This document shows positions 47,656 to 57,551 of a stretch of DNA of 64,000 bases, in pieces. Both the position numbers and the translations under genes were made by a program. The notes below the pieces were generated by a model. The model ran no database searches and was not told the origin of the DNA. It worked only from the letters and a program-made list of their open reading frames with translations. Source of the stretch: an uncultured Eubacteriales bacterium (GTDB lineage: Bacteria; Bacillota; Clostridia; Oscillospirales; CAG-272); assembly GCA_934433485.1 (NCBI GenBank), contig CAKRZR010000010.1, forward strand, positions 1 through 64,000. Reading direction: 5' to 3'. The first letter of the stretch is position 1. Every line of letters starts with the position of its first letter.

Positions 47656-49191
47656 TCACTTCCGCCGCCGTAGCACCACGCCGACCGTCTCGGAGCGGAG
47701 CAGAACGGTACAGAGCGCGTACACGACGATCCCGGACAGCGTGCCAATGGCGAAGCGCGCGAGATTGCCGGAGAATCGCCCGGACACCAGGCACACGACC
47801 ACGGACATCGCCGCCGCCGCGAGCACCGTTTTCGCAAGATCAAGCAGATCCGCGCGCGTGACGGCAAGCCCGCCGATCTTCTTTGTGAACGCGAGGTTGA
47901 CCGCCATATTCACGACCGCGGCAATGCCGGAGATCGAGGCGATCCACGCGACCGGGTAGGCGCTGTCCAAAATCGCGCCGCCGAAAAGAAAGATCGCGCC
48001 GCCGTTCACGACCATGGCACAGAGCGCGGAGAGCATGGGCAGCTTCGGCTTCTGCGCGGCGAAAAAGGACTTCGTGAGCACTTCATTGATCGCGGACGCC
48101 GTCATAGCGAGGGTGTAGAACCGCAGTGCCTCCGCGGTGAGAATGGTGTCCGCGTGGGTGAACGCGCCGCGCTCGTACAGCAGGGCGACAAACGGCTCGG
48201 CGAGCAGAAAGACCCCGGCGGTCAGGGGGACGATGAGAAAGCACAGCGTTTTGATGGACTGTCTGGTGAGACGTGCGGATTCCGCCGTATCCCCGCTTGC
48301 CGCCGCGCGGGAGAGAATCGGGAAGATGAGGTTCGTCGCGACAAAGGAGAACAGACCGACGAGGATCACGTACAGACGGTTCGCGTAGCCGAGCACCGTC
48401 AGCCCTCTGCCGCCGTCGATGGCGGACGCAAGGCGCGTGTTGATGAGGTTGCAGACCGGGGAGACCCAGGTGCCGATGAGGATCGGGACGGTGGTGACGA
48501 TCGCCTTTTTCAGCTCCGGTGTGGAGAGCGGCGCGAACGGTCGATAGCGATAGCCGAGGCGGCACAGCGACGGGATCTGCACAAGTGCCTGCGCCGTCCA
48601 GCCGAGAAGCATGGCGCACGCCAGACCGACAATGCCGAAGAAGCGATTGAGGGTCAGAAGATACGCGACCATGATGGCGTTCGCGACGAGGGAAATGACC
48701 GCCGGTACGCGAAATTCCCCCATCGACTGGAGATAGCCGACAAAGGTGAACGCGATCCCTGTAAAGACGATCATGGGAAACAGAATGCGCGTGAGATGCG
48801 TGGCAAGCGTGTGCGTGGCTTCGTCCAGACCGGGTGCCATCAACGTGACAAGCGGCGACGCGAATACCACCCCGACGACGGCAAGCGCCGTGGTCACAAG
48901 CAGGATGAACCGCGTGTACGACTGCGCGAACGCGAGTGCCTTCTCACGACCGTCGCGCACCAGCAGCTCGTTGAATACCGGCACAAACGCCGCGGTCACA
49001 ACGCCGCCGATCACGAGATCAAATAGCGTAACCGGCAGCTTCGACGCGGTCTCGTACGCAATCGCCGCCGATGTCCCGGTGCCGTACGCCTGTGTGATGA
49101 GCATGTCCCGCAAAAGTCCGCAGACCTTTGCAGCAAGGATCATTACCCCCATCAGCACCGCCGTGCCGGTGAGATTTTTTTTATTTTGCAT
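47656..49191 (-). CDS. murJ: MurJ-like lipid II flippase
   Basis: The 511-residue MOP-superfamily protein has about 14 helices and MurJ features: KVCGLLRDMLITQAYGTGTSAA near residue 22, DLVIGGVVTAAFVPVFNELL, and FPMIVFTGIAFTFVGYLQSMGEF. MurJ flips the peptidoglycan precursor lipid II. The best start is MQNKKNLTG at 49191, but the preceding bases (CCCATACAACAATC) contain no Shine-Dalgarno sequence; an interspersed repeat begins about 15 nt further upstream. A glycosyltransferase gene follows. Confidence 0.87.
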   Translation of the reverse strand: MQNKKNLTGTAVLMGVMILAAKVCGLLRDMLITQAYGTGTSAAIAYETASKLPVTLFDLVIGGVVTAAFVPVFNELLVRDGREKALAFAQSYTRFILLVTTALAVVGVVFASPLVTLMAPGLDEATHTLATHLTRILFPMIVFTGIAFTFVGYLQSMGEFRVPAVISLVANAIMVAYLLTLNRFFGIVGLACAMLLGWTAQALVQIPSLCRLGYRYRPFAPLSTPELKKAIVTTVPILIGTWVSPVCNLINTRLASAIDGGRGLTVLGYANRLYVILVGLFSFVATNLIFPILSRAAASGDTAESARLTRQSIKTLCFLIVPLTAGVFLLAEPFVALLYERGAFTHADTILTAEALRFYTLAMTASAINEVLTKSFFAAQKPKLPMLSALCAMVVNGGAIFLFGGAILDSAYPVAWIASISGIAAVVNMAVNLAFTKKIGGLAVTRADLLDLAKTVLAAAAMSVVVCLVSGRFSGNLARFAIGTLSGIVVYALCTVLLRSETVGVVLRRRK

Positions 49192-49199
49192 GATTGTTG

Positions 49200-49721
49200 T
49201 ATGGGAGAATTGGAAACGGGGGAGACGGAACGAGGGGAACGCGGCTTTTTGAGAACGAACTTGTTCGTTCCAGCCTTGGCAAAAACTTTTATAAGTGGAT
49301 AGGACAGAATTTCGTTTGTGCAAGTCCGGCTGCTCACCAATTTGCCTCCGTCCAAGTCCGCAGGAGATCGTTCTGGGGCGGCTCCGCGGAGAGATCCGCC
49401 GTCTATTTGGTAGATTGTGCGTCCGATAATTTCCTGTAATGTTAATTTCGCTTTTCTACATAGGGGGGCAGCGTCCGTTCATTCAAGGTGACTTTTCCTA
49501 ATGACCGCAATCGCTCTCCGTAGAGGGCGGATGCGTCCCCGCAGCCGCTCGCGAACGATACCCGTCGGGTCACTGACTAAAGTCAGTGGGGACGGAGCAA
49601 AATTGGTGCGCAATCTGACTTGCACAAACTATATTTCCAATCCATCCCCTTTATAAAGTTCTTGCTAAGCTTCTTTCAAGAAGCGTCCCGTTCTCCCCGT
49701 TCCCCGCGCCCCCTCGCATTC
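49200..49721. repeat. Complete interspersed repeat upstream of murJ and after the GH36 gene
   Basis: The left end: GGGGGAGACGGAACGAGGGG, GCGGCTTTTTGA, tip palindrome at 49253-49270, AGCCTTGGCAAAAACTTTTAT, TTTGTGCAAGTC, GCTCACCAATTTG, and the GATCGTTCTGGGGCGGCTCC and GATCCGCCGTC interior. The right half has CCTAATGACCGCAATCGC, CAGCCGCTCGCGAACGATACC, CACTGACTAAAGTCAGTG (49571-49588) and AAAATTGGTGCGCAATCTGACTTGCACAAAC. It ends with TATAAAGTTCTTGC, CTTCTTTCAAGAAG and TTCCCCG units, whose tip abuts the stop of the minus-strand GH36 gene. About 520 bp, no gene inside. Confidence 0.85.
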
Positions 49722-51908
49722 TCAGGATTCAAAATAGAGCGTAAAGCTGCCTCCGTCGCCGTGGGGGAGGTTGGAGATGTTGAGACCGGCATTCATGAGG
49801 AAGGCGCCGGAGTAGGACAGACCGTTTTCGCGGCAGCGGTAGGTTTTCGCGGGGTCAAGCCCCTTGAGCCGGATATAGGCCTTCATATTGTGGTAATAAC
49901 GCATGGTCACGTGGGTGAGAAGCACCTTGCGCTTGTCCGGAGAAACGAACGACCACGCGCAGCGGTAGGCGTTGTCAAACGGGGATACGATGCGGTAGAG
50001 ATCGCCGTTGTGGATGAGGTCATAGGTGAAGTGGTATTCGGCGACCTGCCGGCGGAACAGCGCGCGATCCTCCTCGGAGAGCCGGTTCGGGTCCAGCTCG
50101 TAGCCGAACGTGCCCCACATCGCCACATTGCCCTTGGTTTCAAAGCCGGTCCGATGGCTCATCGATACATGCGCGCCCATTGTGGCGGCCGGATAGCATA
50201 GCGACGTGCCGAACTGGATCGCCAGACGCTCGATGGGGTCCGTGTTGTCCGACGCCCAGATCTGCGGGGAATAGTAGAGCATGCCCGCGTCAAAGCGACC
50301 GCCGCCGCCGGAGCAGTTTTCGATGAGCAGATCCGGGAACTCCCACGTCAGCCGATCCATCACGGCGTAGGTGCCGAGCACGAACCGATGGTAGATCTCC
50401 TCGCCGTGCTCCGCGTCCAACAGCGCGCTGCCCGCTTCCGTGAGGTTCCGGTTGAAGTCCCACTTTACGTAGTCAATATCGTACTTGCCGAGCACCGCTG
50501 CCATCTGCCCGTAGATGTTGTCCTGCACATCCTTGCGCGACATGTCGATCACATATTGGCTGCGTGCGATGGAGTTTTCGCGGTTCGGCACGTGGAGGCA
50601 CCAGTCCGGATGCGCGCGGTAGAGATCGGAATCCGGCGAGATCATCTCCGGCTCGTACCAGATCCCGAATTTCAGCCCGAGCGCCTTCACTTTGTCGATG
50701 AGGACGCCCAGACCGCCGGGCAGCTTGTCCTCGTTCACGTACCAGTCGCCGAGGGAGCAGTTGTCGTTGTTGCGCACGCCGAACCAGCCGTCGTCCATGA
50801 CGAGCATTTCGATCCCGATATCCTTGGCATGCTCCGCGAAATTCACCAGCTTGTCTGTGTCAAAGTTGAAGTACGCCGCCTCCCAGCTGTTGATGAGCAG
50901 CGGACGCTTTTCCGTTTTCCACTTGCCGCGGATCAGGTGCTCTCTGTACAGCCGGTGGAAGATGCGGGACATCTCGCCGACACCGCCGTCCGTGTAGACC
51001 ATCACGACCTCTGGCGTCTGGAATGTCTCGCCCGGTGCGAGGTGCCACGTGAAGCCGTCCGGATTGATCCCGGCGAGCAGGCGCGTCGTTTCGTAATAGT
51101 CGCAGTCCACGGTGATGTCAAAGCTGCCGCTGTACACGAGATTGAAGCCGTAGACATCGCCGAAATCCTCCGTCGCGCCGTGGCGTACCAGGGATACGAA
51201 CGGATTGTGGTAGTGGCTGGACGAACCGCGGCTCGATGAGATGCTCTGCTGCCCGTGACGGAGCGGCGTGCGTTCCAGATTCCGTTCCGCGCCCCATCTG
51301 CCGTAGAGGTGCCAGAGCTCGTAGTCCATGTCGTTTAAGGAAACCGACGCGGAATAGAGCTTTTCAATGTCAAGCGCGTCCTCGGACGAATTGGCAAGGC
51401 GCACCGACTGCGTGATGACCGGCTCGTTCCGGAACGCCGTGTAGACGAGGGTCAGCTCTGCCGCCGTTGTGCTGTCGCGCAGGAGAATCTCAAGGGTGTC
51501 CGCCTCGTTTTCGTCCGCGTAGGTCGCCGGAAGCCCTGCGAGACGCGGCTTGCCCACGTAGATCTTGTGGGAGACGTAGCGGAAATCGGTCGCGTCGTTG
51601 CCCCAGTGGTTCCGGAGCGCCACGGCGGATTTGCGGAAATCGCCCGTTCCGAAGCCGGAATACGCGAGCGGCGCGACGTCTGGGGAGAAGGAGCCGTCCT
51701 GGACATGGGCGTTGCGCGGGGAGAACGAGGCGGCGTAATCACGGAAATCGTAGCCGTCAAAGGCACCGTGGAAAGGGGAGCCGAAGGGAAGCGCCTTGCC
51801 GTAATAGAGCGAGAGAAGATAGCCCTCGTCGGCGATGCGCAGGATAAGCGTGGAATCCCCGGCGTTGAGCTGGAAGATTCGTTCGGATTCGATAAACTGG
51901 ATGGACAT
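49722..51908 (-). CDS. Glycoside hydrolase family 36 alpha-galactosidase
   Basis: The 728-residue enzyme has an N-terminal beta-supersandwich and the GH36 barrel. Markers are MDDGWFGVRNND (371-382), KFGIWYEPEMISPDS, the nucleophile Asp484 in DYVKWDFNR, and the acid/base Asp554 in WASDNTD. CSGGGGRFD lies near residue 532. There is no signal peptide, so it acts on imported alpha-galactosides such as raffinose-type sugars. GGAGG precedes the ATG at 51908. Confidence 0.94.
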   Translation of the reverse strand: MSIQFIESERIFQLNAGDSTLILRIADEGYLLSLYYGKALPFGSPFHGAFDGYDFRDYAASFSPRNAHVQDGSFSPDVAPLAYSGFGTGDFRKSAVALRNHWGNDATDFRYVSHKIYVGKPRLAGLPATYADENEADTLEILLRDSTTAAELTLVYTAFRNEPVITQSVRLANSSEDALDIEKLYSASVSLNDMDYELWHLYGRWGAERNLERTPLRHGQQSISSSRGSSSHYHNPFVSLVRHGATEDFGDVYGFNLVYSGSFDITVDCDYYETTRLLAGINPDGFTWHLAPGETFQTPEVVMVYTDGGVGEMSRIFHRLYREHLIRGKWKTEKRPLLINSWEAAYFNFDTDKLVNFAEHAKDIGIEMLVMDDGWFGVRNNDNCSLGDWYVNEDKLPGGLGVLIDKVKALGLKFGIWYEPEMISPDSDLYRAHPDWCLHVPNRENSIARSQYVIDMSRKDVQDNIYGQMAAVLGKYDIDYVKWDFNRNLTEAGSALLDAEHGEEIYHRFVLGTYAVMDRLTWEFPDLLIENCSGGGGRFDAGMLYYSPQIWASDNTDPIERLAIQFGTSLCYPAATMGAHVSMSHRTGFETKGNVAMWGTFGYELDPNRLSEEDRALFRRQVAEYHFTYDLIHNGDLYRIVSPFDNAYRCAWSFVSPDKRKVLLTHVTMRYYHNMKAYIRLKGLDPAKTYRCRENGLSYSGAFLMNAGLNISNLPHGDGGSFTLYFES

Positions 51909-51980
51909 AGTTACCTCCGGTTGATGGAATATATGGAAATATCTGGATGCTGTCAATTACAGAAAACGGATGACGGCGGG

Positions 51981-52955
51981 TCAGTCAAGCCCCGCTTTGT
52001 ATAGCAGCCGCCGCAGTGCCGCCTTGTAGCCGTCCGTGTCGTAGAGCCAGGACTGTCCGTGCGGCGCGCCCTCTACGGCGAAAAATTCCGCGTCACAGTG
52101 GTCCTTTGCGGCGGCGTAGAGCTGTTCCCCCATGGAAAACGGCACAAAATCGTCGGCTTTTCCGTGCGCGATGAGCAGGGGCAGGCGATTCCGTGTCACC
52201 GCGTCCGCGCAGTCGAGATCGGGCAGCCACACACCGGCGCGGAGCCAGATGACGCACAGCGCGGCGTAGTAGAGCGGGAACGGTGGGAGATGGAACCATT
52301 GGCGCAGCACCTTTTTGCAGATGCCCGCCGCGGAGGTGTATCCGCAGTCCGCCACGATGGCGCGTACATTGGGCGGCAGGGGCTCACCGGACGCGGCAAG
52401 CACCGTGGAGGAGCCCATCGACACACCGTCGAGGAGCACGGGCAGATCGGGATAGCGCTCCACCAGCCAGCATGCCCAGTCCACGACGTCGTCCTTTTCG
52501 CGCACGCCGAATGTGACGAATTTCCCGCCGGACGAGCCGCACGCGCGCTGGTCGATGAGGCAGAGGGAGAAGCCCTCGGCGCACAGCCATTCCGCAGCGC
52601 CCGCAAAATCGAATACGGCGTGGGAGCGGTACCCGTGGCAGCAGAGAACGATTCCGCGCGGCTGCTCCGTCCAGATCCCGGTCGGATGGATCATGCGGCA
52701 GGCAAGGATCACGCCATCGCGGCTGACTCTGTAGTACGGCTTGGAGGCGTGCGCAAGGATCCACTGTCTGCCGTGTGTGACAATCGCCGCGTTCTCCGGC
52801 GTCATGTGCTGCGGCGGCTCCAATTTTTCCGGATGCGTCCACCAGTCCGGCGTTTTTTTGTCGCGCACGATGGCAAAACGGTACATATATAGGCCGCCGA
52901 TGAGAGATACGGTGAGAAAGAGCAGAAATACGGCTGCTATGATCGCGTACGGCAT
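51981..52955 (-). CDS. Alpha/beta hydrolase with N-terminal membrane anchor
   Basis: The 324-residue protein has one N-terminal hydrophobic helix (residues 4-25), then an alpha/beta-hydrolase core. The core has LCCHGYRSH (oxyanion region), DQRACGSSGG, nucleophile elbow GVSMGSS, acid in HGKADDFVPF and a C-terminal histidine in EGAPHGQSW. This is the YfhR/BAAT-like group of membrane-linked hydrolases. It starts 1 nt after the ligA stop, with GGAGG inside the end of ligA, so translation is coupled. Confidence 0.87.
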   Translation of the reverse strand: MPYAIIAAVFLLFLTVSLIGGLYMYRFAIVRDKKTPDWWTHPEKLEPPQHMTPENAAIVTHGRQWILAHASKPYYRVSRDGVILACRMIHPTGIWTEQPRGIVLCCHGYRSHAVFDFAGAAEWLCAEGFSLCLIDQRACGSSGGKFVTFGVREKDDVVDWACWLVERYPDLPVLLDGVSMGSSTVLAASGEPLPPNVRAIVADCGYTSAAGICKKVLRQWFHLPPFPLYYAALCVIWLRAGVWLPDLDCADAVTRNRLPLLIAHGKADDFVPFSMGEQLYAAAKDHCDAEFFAVEGAPHGQSWLYDTDGYKAALRRLLYKAGLD

Positions 52956-52956
52956 G

Positions 52957-55059
52957 TCATTCCTCCAGCATGGCGAGGAACGCGTCCTCGTTCAGCACCG
53001 GGATGCCGAGCGCGTTTGCCTTGGTCAGCTTTGAGCCTGCTTCCTCTCCGGCGACGACGAACGAGGTTTTCCCCGATACGCTGCCCGTGACCTTTCCGCC
53101 GCGTGCCTTGATCTTCGCCGACGCTTCGTCCCTGGTCATGGTCGAGAGGGTGCCGGTCAGTACGAAGGTCTTGCCGGCAAAGGCTTCGCTTGGCTGCGCC
53201 ATTGTACCGGAATCCGTTTCCGCCGCGTTCGCCGTGTTTTCGGTGCGCACCCCGGCGACCTTCAGCTTGTCGATGAGGATTTTCGTCTCCGGCAGGGAGA
53301 AGTAGTCCGCGACCATCTGCGCCGTGATCTCCCCGATGTCCGGAATGGCACACAGCGCCTCGAGGCTCGCCCCGAACAGCGCGTCCACGGAGCTGAATCG
53401 CGCGATGATGGCTTCCGCGGTCGCCGTACCGACGTGCCGGATCCCGAGCGCGTAGAGGAGCCGTGCCGGTCCCGCGTCCCTGGACTGTGCGATGGCTGTC
53501 ATGAGGTTGTCCGCGGATTTTTTGCCCATGCGCGGCAGCGCGGCGATCTCGTCCGCACGGAGCGCGAAAATATCGCCGACGTCGTGGGTCAGTCCCTCGG
53601 AGATACACAGGCGGATGAGGGAGGGTCCCATGCCGTCGATGTTCATTGCGCCGCGGGAGACAAAGTGGATCATGCGCCGTTCCAGCTGTGCCGGACAGCC
53701 CGGATTTAAGCACCGCAGCGCGCCGGTTTCCTCAGATGCGTTTTCCCCGTCCGCGTCGTCGGTGTCGTCCTGCTCGGACGCGTCGTTGTCCCAGAACAGC
53801 CGCTCGCCGCAGGAGGGACAGACCTCCGGGAACGAAAAGGGTACGGAATCCGCCGGTCGTTTGGACACGTCCACGCCGACGATCTCCGGGATGATGTCCC
53901 CGGCTTTCTGGACGTACACCATGTCCCCGATGCGGATGTCGCGCGCGCGGATGATGTCGATGTTGTGCAGCGTCGCGCGGGAAACGGTCGTCCCGGCAAG
54001 GCGCACAGGCTCGAGGATCGCGGTCGGCGTGAGCACTCCTGTGCGGCCGATCTGCACCTCCACGCCCACAAGGCGCGTTTCCTTTCTCTCCGGCGGATAT
54101 TTATAGGCGACTGCCCATTTCGGCGTGCTCGGTCCTTCACCGAGGATCGCCCGCTGCGCCAGAGAATCGATTTTGATGACCGCGCCGTCGATGTCGTAGG
54201 GCAGGTTCTCGCGTTCCCTGCCGATTTGCGCCACCGCGGCTAAGATTTCCTCTGGCGCGCCGGTTTTCGTCACCACACGGATGGTCGGAAAGCCGAGCGC
54301 ATGCATTCGTTCGATGGTTTCGGCGTGCGAGGCGGGCGCGTGACCGTCCTCCCACAGGTTGCCGGTCTGGTAGTTGAACACGAAAATCGATAGTCCCGCG
54401 TCGCGTGTTCCGGCGGCGTCGAGTCTGCGCAGATTTCCGGCGGCGGCGTTGCGCGGATTCGCCCAAAGCTTTTCTCCGGCGTCCTCGCGAAGCTTGTTCA
54501 GGCGCGCAAAGCTGTCGTGCGGCATGTACACCTCACCGCGCACCGTCACGGACACAGGTGCGGTCAGCCGGTGCGGAATGGGCGCGATGGCGGCGATGTT
54601 TTCGGTCACGTTTTCACCGACGGTACCGTCTCCACGCGTCGCGCCGAGGGTCAAGAGCCCATTTTCGTACGTCAGCCCGACCGACAGCCCGTCGATCTTC
54701 GGCTCCACGGTGAAAAGGATGTCCTCCCGCGCGATCCCGGCGTCCAACAGCGCGTCGATGGTTTTGGTGAGATACGCGGACAGCTCATCGGTGGAGAAAA
54801 CGTCGGTCAGGCTGCCCATTTTCACGGGATGCGTTACCTTCGCGAATTTCTCCGACGGCGCGCCGCCGACATGGTGCGTGGGCGAGGACGGATCGTCAAA
54901 CTGCGGATACGCCGCCTCAAGATCGGATAGCTCCCGAAACAGCGCGTCATAAGCAGCATCGGACAGCACCGGCGCGTCCTTTTCGTAATATAAAACAGCG
55001 TTGCGCCGGATCGTTTCGCGCAGCTGATCGATCCGCCGCTTTGCATCGTGCTCAGTCAT
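52957..55059 (-). CDS. ligA: NAD-dependent DNA ligase
   Basis: LigA seals nicks in replication and repair using NAD+. The 700 residues contain the adenylation domain with Lys121 in VEPKIDGLSVGL, the OB fold, a Cys4 zinc finger (CPSCGERL and RCLNPGCPAQ), four helix-hairpin-helix motifs and a C-terminal BRCT domain (FAGKTFVLTGTL). The zinc finger loop holds an acidic insertion of about 25 residues (DNDASEQDDTDDADGENASE), which makes it longer than usual. AAGGAGG precedes the ATG. Confidence 0.95.
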   Translation of the reverse strand: MTEHDAKRRIDQLRETIRRNAVLYYEKDAPVLSDAAYDALFRELSDLEAAYPQFDDPSSPTHHVGGAPSEKFAKVTHPVKMGSLTDVFSTDELSAYLTKTIDALLDAGIAREDILFTVEPKIDGLSVGLTYENGLLTLGATRGDGTVGENVTENIAAIAPIPHRLTAPVSVTVRGEVYMPHDSFARLNKLREDAGEKLWANPRNAAAGNLRRLDAAGTRDAGLSIFVFNYQTGNLWEDGHAPASHAETIERMHALGFPTIRVVTKTGAPEEILAAVAQIGRERENLPYDIDGAVIKIDSLAQRAILGEGPSTPKWAVAYKYPPERKETRLVGVEVQIGRTGVLTPTAILEPVRLAGTTVSRATLHNIDIIRARDIRIGDMVYVQKAGDIIPEIVGVDVSKRPADSVPFSFPEVCPSCGERLFWDNDASEQDDTDDADGENASEETGALRCLNPGCPAQLERRMIHFVSRGAMNIDGMGPSLIRLCISEGLTHDVGDIFALRADEIAALPRMGKKSADNLMTAIAQSRDAGPARLLYALGIRHVGTATAEAIIARFSSVDALFGASLEALCAIPDIGEITAQMVADYFSLPETKILIDKLKVAGVRTENTANAAETDSGTMAQPSEAFAGKTFVLTGTLSTMTRDEASAKIKARGGKVTGSVSGKTSFVVAGEEAGSKLTKANALGIPVLNEDAFLAMLEE

Positions 55060-55184
55060 GGTATTTCCTCCTTGGATGGAAGATGCTATCCTATATTATA
55101 CCGGATTCGGCGGGAAAAATCTACCGAAAATTGCGAAATTTACAAAAACTACAATAAAGAAGCGATGTATCGAGTCCGGACGCA

Positions 55185-55218
55185 AAAAGGGACCTCCGAA
55201 AATGGGGAAGTCCCTTTT
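55185..55218. terminator. Bidirectional terminator between ligA and dockerin gene
   Basis: AAAAGGGAC and GTCCCTTTT flank a 16-nt loop, with A runs on one side and T on the other. On the minus strand it ends the dockerin gene just before ligA. Confidence 0.7.
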
Positions 55219-55269
55219 GTGGTTTCAGTCGAGCGTCACTTTTACACGATACGTGGCATAGTGATGGAA

Positions 55270-56054
55270 TTATAGATCAAATATATAGCCACGGTAATAT
55301 GCGTAGAGTCTTGCAATGTCATAATAATCTACGATACCATCTTTGTTTATATCCATTGTATCCAGATCGAAAGAGTCAGAGACATATGCGGCGTACAGAG
55401 CAGTCACGTCATAATAATCGATTCTACCGTCACCATTTACATCTCCATGAATAGGAGTTTTATTTGTGACAGTCACTATACAATCGGCAGTATAGCCACC
55501 GTCTTCTGTAGTAGCAGTGATTGTGGTAGTACCAACAGACATTGCAGTAACATTTCCAATACTGCTAACAACAGCGACGGATGGATTGCTACTACTCCAA
55601 ATGACCTTTTGATTGGTTGCATTTTCAGGCAAAACGGTTTCCGTTAGACTAAATGTGTCGCCCACCTCTAACGAATAGGAGGTTATATCCAGAGAGATTC
55701 CGGTTACAGGACGATTTTCTTCCGTTATGGTGAAAACGCATTTTGCTCTATATACGCGATGTATGTATACACATAGTCGGTGTCCCACGACATGGCGAGA
55801 GTGAAATCCAGATCTTTGGCGGACTGTACATCTTCCTCTGTTTCTGCCCATGCGGAAACCCATGACCTGTCCACGGGGATTTCATAGTATTCGTTTTCCG
55901 ACCAAGTGCCGTCCGGATTCCACTTTGTGTAGATGTGGTTGACATCAAAGCGGATGTTACATAGGTCTTCTTCTTCTGCAAATGCCGCGTGTACGGATGC
56001 TGCCGCCGCTGCCGCAGTCAATAGGGCGAGCGGTATAAGCCATTGCTTCTTCAT
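55270..56054 (-). pseudogene. Broken dockerin-type secreted protein (CBM-like / Ig-like / dockerin)
   Basis: The first 109 codons (56054 to 55725) encode a signal peptide and the beginning of a carbohydrate-binding-like domain (ending SWDTDYVYTYIAYIEQNAF). A second frame (to 55270) continues in a different phase with a Big_2-type Ig-like domain (ITSYSLEVGDTFSLTETVLPENATNQKVIWSSSNPSVAVV) and a type I dockerin (GDVNGDGRIDYYDVTALY and DINKDGIVDYYDIARLY). The frames overlap near 55725-55755. Because the CBM-like domain stops right after its first strands, an internal deletion with frameshift is more likely than a one-base error. The gene is clearly A/T-richer than its neighbours. A TATACT at 56227-56222 (minus strand) may be its -10 box. 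Confidence 0.7.
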
Positions 56055-56370
56055 TGGGGAAAACCTCCTTAAAGTGTATCATTTTTGGGTATACGACCTC
56101 GTTCTCAACAATAGACACCATTCGCGGTGAAAAAGATTTGCCTCCGGCGCAAAAGATTTGCGATTTCTGCATTGTGGAATACCACACGCATGCAAATGCT
56201 GTCTTATGCTGCTTTGCGTATAGTATAGCACATATCGTTGCGAAATGGAAGATGAAAATAGAAAATAAATACAGAAAAACAGCATAACAAGAATATTCAT
56301 GGACAAAATATGTCCATCAACGCACGGGAAGCCTTCTTTTCATCTTCACCCGAAAAATCCCGTCATCATA

Positions 56371-56399
56371 TTTACTTCTCCCGCGATCTGTGCTATAAT
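56371..56399 (+). promoter_or_regulatory. Promoter of DUF1385-prmC-leuA operon
   Basis: TTTACT at 56371-56376, 17 bp, TATAAT at 56394-56399. Confidence 0.8.
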
Positions 56400-56462
56400 A
56401 CAGTGGGATACCGCAGTACCTGCGGGATTCACCTATGCAGGAAAGGACTCTATATAAATAAA

Positions 56463-57551
56463 ATGAAAGAAAACGAAAACAAGCGGCTGGGACTTGTGGG
56501 CGGTCAGGCACTGCTCGAGGGCGTGATGATGAAATCCGGAGACGACGTGAGCATGGCGGTGCGCGACGAATCCGGCAAGATCCTCACCGATCACAAAAAA
56601 ACGGTCTCTCTGCGGAAAAAGCACAAGCTCTGCCGGATCCCGCTGGTGCGCGGCTGCGTCAATTTTGTCGAGATGCTCATGCTCAGCATGTCCACGCTGA
56701 CTCACTCGATGGAAATGTCCGGGATCGACACGGACGAGCCGGAGACAAAATTCGACCGCTGGATCATGGAGAAGCTCGGCGACCGCATGATGCAGGTGGT
56801 GTCCGGGATCGGCATGGTGCTCGGTCTGGTGCTCGGCATAGGACTGTTCCTCATGCTGCCGACGATGGCGACCAAGGGACTCGACTCCCTGACCGGCGGG
56901 CACATCGGCGCGTTCCGCAGCGTCATCGAGGGGCTCATCCGCATGGCGATCTTTGTCGGCTACGTGTGGGCGGTCAGCCTGATGCCGGAGATCCGCCGGA
57001 CGTACGAATACCACGGCGCGGAGCACAAATCCGTCGCCTGCTTTGAGCGCGGACTGCCGCTGACGCCGGAAAACGCGAAAACCTGCACGAGATTCCATCC
57101 GCGCTGCGGCACGAGCTTTATCTTTGTGATGCTGCTCATCTCCATCATCGTCAACTCCTTCCTCACCTGGGACAATGTGTGGATCCGGTTCGGCTCGAAG
57201 CTTCTCACCATTCCGCTTATCGTTGGACTCGGCTTTGAGTTCATCATGTACGCGGGCAAGCACGACAATCTGTTCACAAAGATCGTCTCCGCGCCCGGAC
57301 TCTGGCTCCAGCGGATCACCACGCGCGAACCGGACGAGGCGCAGCTGTCCGTGGCGATTGCCGCCATCATGGGCGCGATCCCTGAGGCGTTCCGCGATGA
57401 GGTAAAGGCGCAGCTTGCCGAAACGGGCGAGAAACTGGAGGGCACGGAGCCGTTTGTACCGGCAAAGGTTTCCGCGGACAAAAAAACGTCGGAGCTGTAC
57501 GATTCTGAGCGCGCGGCGTTGGGGAACGGCACAGACGAGGCGGCGCAGTGA
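56463..57551 (+). CDS. DUF1385 family membrane protein
   Basis: The 362-residue product is a DUF1385 protein: GGQALLEGVMMKSGDDVSMAVR near residue 13, RRTYEYHGAEHKSVACFE near 181, and FHPRCGTSFIFVMLLISII near 212, with four to five membrane helices. The family is widespread in Bacillota, usually beside prmC, and has no firm function. The ATG lies about 15 nt after AGGAAAGGA. Its stop overlaps the GTG start of prmC. Confidence 0.9.
   Translation: MKENENKRLGLVGGQALLEGVMMKSGDDVSMAVRDESGKILTDHKKTVSLRKKHKLCRIPLVRGCVNFVEMLMLSMSTLTHSMEMSGIDTDEPETKFDRWIMEKLGDRMMQVVSGIGMVLGLVLGIGLFLMLPTMATKGLDSLTGGHIGAFRSVIEGLIRMAIFVGYVWAVSLMPEIRRTYEYHGAEHKSVACFERGLPLTPENAKTCTRFHPRCGTSFIFVMLLISIIVNSFLTWDNVWIRFGSKLLTIPLIVGLGFEFIMYAGKHDNLFTKIVSAPGLWLQRITTREPDEAQLSVAIAAIMGAIPEAFRDEVKAQLAETGEKLEGTEPFVPAKVSADKKTSELYDSERAALGNGTDEAAQ

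Noticed and set aside
8060..49640. TTGCAC ... TATAAA in repeat right ends read as a promoter
   Set aside because: Spacing is about 25-26 bp, too long for a sigma-A promoter, and the sequence is part of the conserved repeat core.
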